From positions 2,009,001-2,073,000 of the forward strand of contig NZ_CP040021.1 in NCBI RefSeq assembly GCF_005280275.1: a DNA stretch of 64,000 nt, written 5' to 3'. A model generated the notes under the pieces. That model did no database searches. It saw only the letters and a program-made list of their open reading frames with translations, and was not told the origin of the DNA. Both the position numbers and the translations under genes were made by a program. Positions 63,486-64,000 of the stretch are shown piece by piece. The DNA is from Salinivibrio kushneri. Lineage in GTDB: Bacteria; Pseudomonadota; Gammaproteobacteria; Enterobacterales; Vibrionaceae. The first letter of the stretch is position 1. Every line of letters starts with the position of its first letter.

Positions 63486-64000
63486 TTAACCTGCGTAGTG
63501 TTTCAACAGGTTGGGCACATCCAGAATTAATGCAATATGGCCATCACTGGTGATGGTGGCCCCTGCCATTCCGGGTGTTCCTTGAAGTAGTTCGTCAAGC
63601 GGCTTGATGACCACTTCCTCTTGACCAAACAAGGTGTCTACTACAAACGCAATGCGTTGATGCGCGATTTGCACGATCACCACGTGGCCTTTGGTTTTAT
63701 CGATATCGGTTGCGCTTCTGCACAGCCAATCTTGCAAGAAGAAAATCGGGATGGCTTTGTCTCGAACAATCAAGGTAAGCTGCCCATCCACCGTGTTGGT
63801 TTTGGACATGTCCAAGCTGATAATTTCACTGACATTCGACAGCGGGAAGGCAAACGGATTTTCACCAACGCCTACCATCAAGGTTGGCAATATTGCCAGC
63901 GTCAATGGCACCTTGATTTCCAGGACTGTCCCTCGACCTAACTCAGAGTCGATATTAATAGAACCGTTGAGCTTGGTGATGCCAGTTTTAACCACATCCA
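63486..64000 (-). CDS. cheA: Chemotaxis histidine kinase CheA, C-terminal part (5' truncated by window edge)
   Basis: Only the last 171 residues or so are present, and the frame runs off the right edge. The visible part has the end of the kinase ATP-binding domain (DVVKTGITKLNGSINIDSELGRGT, equal to the GMDVVK region) and the CheW-like regulatory domain (PLTLAILPTLMVGVGENPFAFPLSNVSEI to GHIALILDVPNLL). The kinase core, HPt and CheY-binding domains lie outside. Confidence 0.95.
   Translation of the reverse strand, partial: DVVKTGITKLNGSINIDSELGRGTVLEIKVPLTLAILPTLMVGVGENPFAFPLSNVSEIISLDMSKTNTVDGQLTLIVRDKAIPIFFLQDWLCRSATDIDKTKGHVVIVQIAHQRIAFVVDTLFGQEEVVIKPLDELLQGTPGMAGATITSDGHIALILDVPNLLKHYAG

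Overview
The window is a continuous piece of chromosome from a gammaproteobacterium, most likely a member of the Vibrionaceae. The evidence is family content and gene order. The block hubP-truA-accD-folC-dedD-cvpA-purF and the block cheA-cheB-parC-parP-cheW are arranged as in Vibrio cholerae. Many other neighbour pairs match the general gammaproteobacterial order: clpP-clpX-lon-hupB-ppiD, the prmB/aroC/epmC/mnmC/fabB cluster, and fadI-fadJ near fadL and mlaA. Base composition looks close to 50% GC, a little high for Vibrio itself, so a genus such as Salinivibrio is possible; this is inference only. I see no insertion sequence, prophage, integron or CRISPR array. This is core genome, and the interest lies in unusual versions of core genes and in regulatory DNA.

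Layout. 1-3.4 kb: end of alaA, tapT, and the overlapping HD-hydrolase pair dgt-like/yfbR, then a comEA-like gene. 3.6-12.3 kb, minus strand: the protein quality-control block tig, clpP, clpX, lon, hupB, ppiD, with a near-consensus heat-shock promoter before lon. 12.6-13.8 kb: tRNA-Arg(UCU) and folD, the latter behind a PurR box. 13.9-18.3 kb, minus strand: rssB, rfaH and two tandem REC-REC-GGDEF genes. 18.8-25.4 kb: a Yip1-family membrane protein, then purF, cvpA (PurR box), dedD, folC, accD and truA. 25.5-30.1 kb: hubP, the giant polar organiser, with 13 acidic 37-residue repeats and a (PE)20 tract made by a perfect hexanucleotide microsatellite. 30.4-43.4 kb: asd, pdxB, fabB, mnmC, yfcL, epmC, aroC, prmB, smrB, sixA and an M16 peptidase. 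43.5-51.1 kb: fadJ-fadI, an ECF sigma/DUF3379 pair, fadL and mlaA (lipid uptake, beta-oxidation and outer-membrane lipid asymmetry). 51.2-58.2 kb: complete ccmABCDEFGHI for cytochrome c maturation. 58.3-59.4 kb: a FliK-like and an FlhB-tail-like gene. 59.5-64 kb: a DUF2802 gene, cheW, parP, parC, cheB and the 3' part of cheA.

How it fits together. The polar system stands out: HubP is known in Vibrio to anchor ParC, and ParC-ParP carry the chemotaxis array to the old pole. Here both hubP and parP contain a perfect in-frame hexanucleotide repeat that encodes an acidic dipeptide tract. A second theme is lipid metabolism under probable FadR control: a FadR-like operator lies before fadI, and the fabB 3' UTR could encode a FarS-type small RNA. 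A third is an orphan intrinsic terminator on the minus strand between fadI and the ECF sigma gene, which suggests an unannotated small RNA. Start codons were adjusted where Shine-Dalgarno sequences and family alignment from memory pointed to an internal start (dgt, ppiD, lon, folD, rfaH, yip1, cvpA, accD, aroC, prmB, epmC, sixA, fadI).
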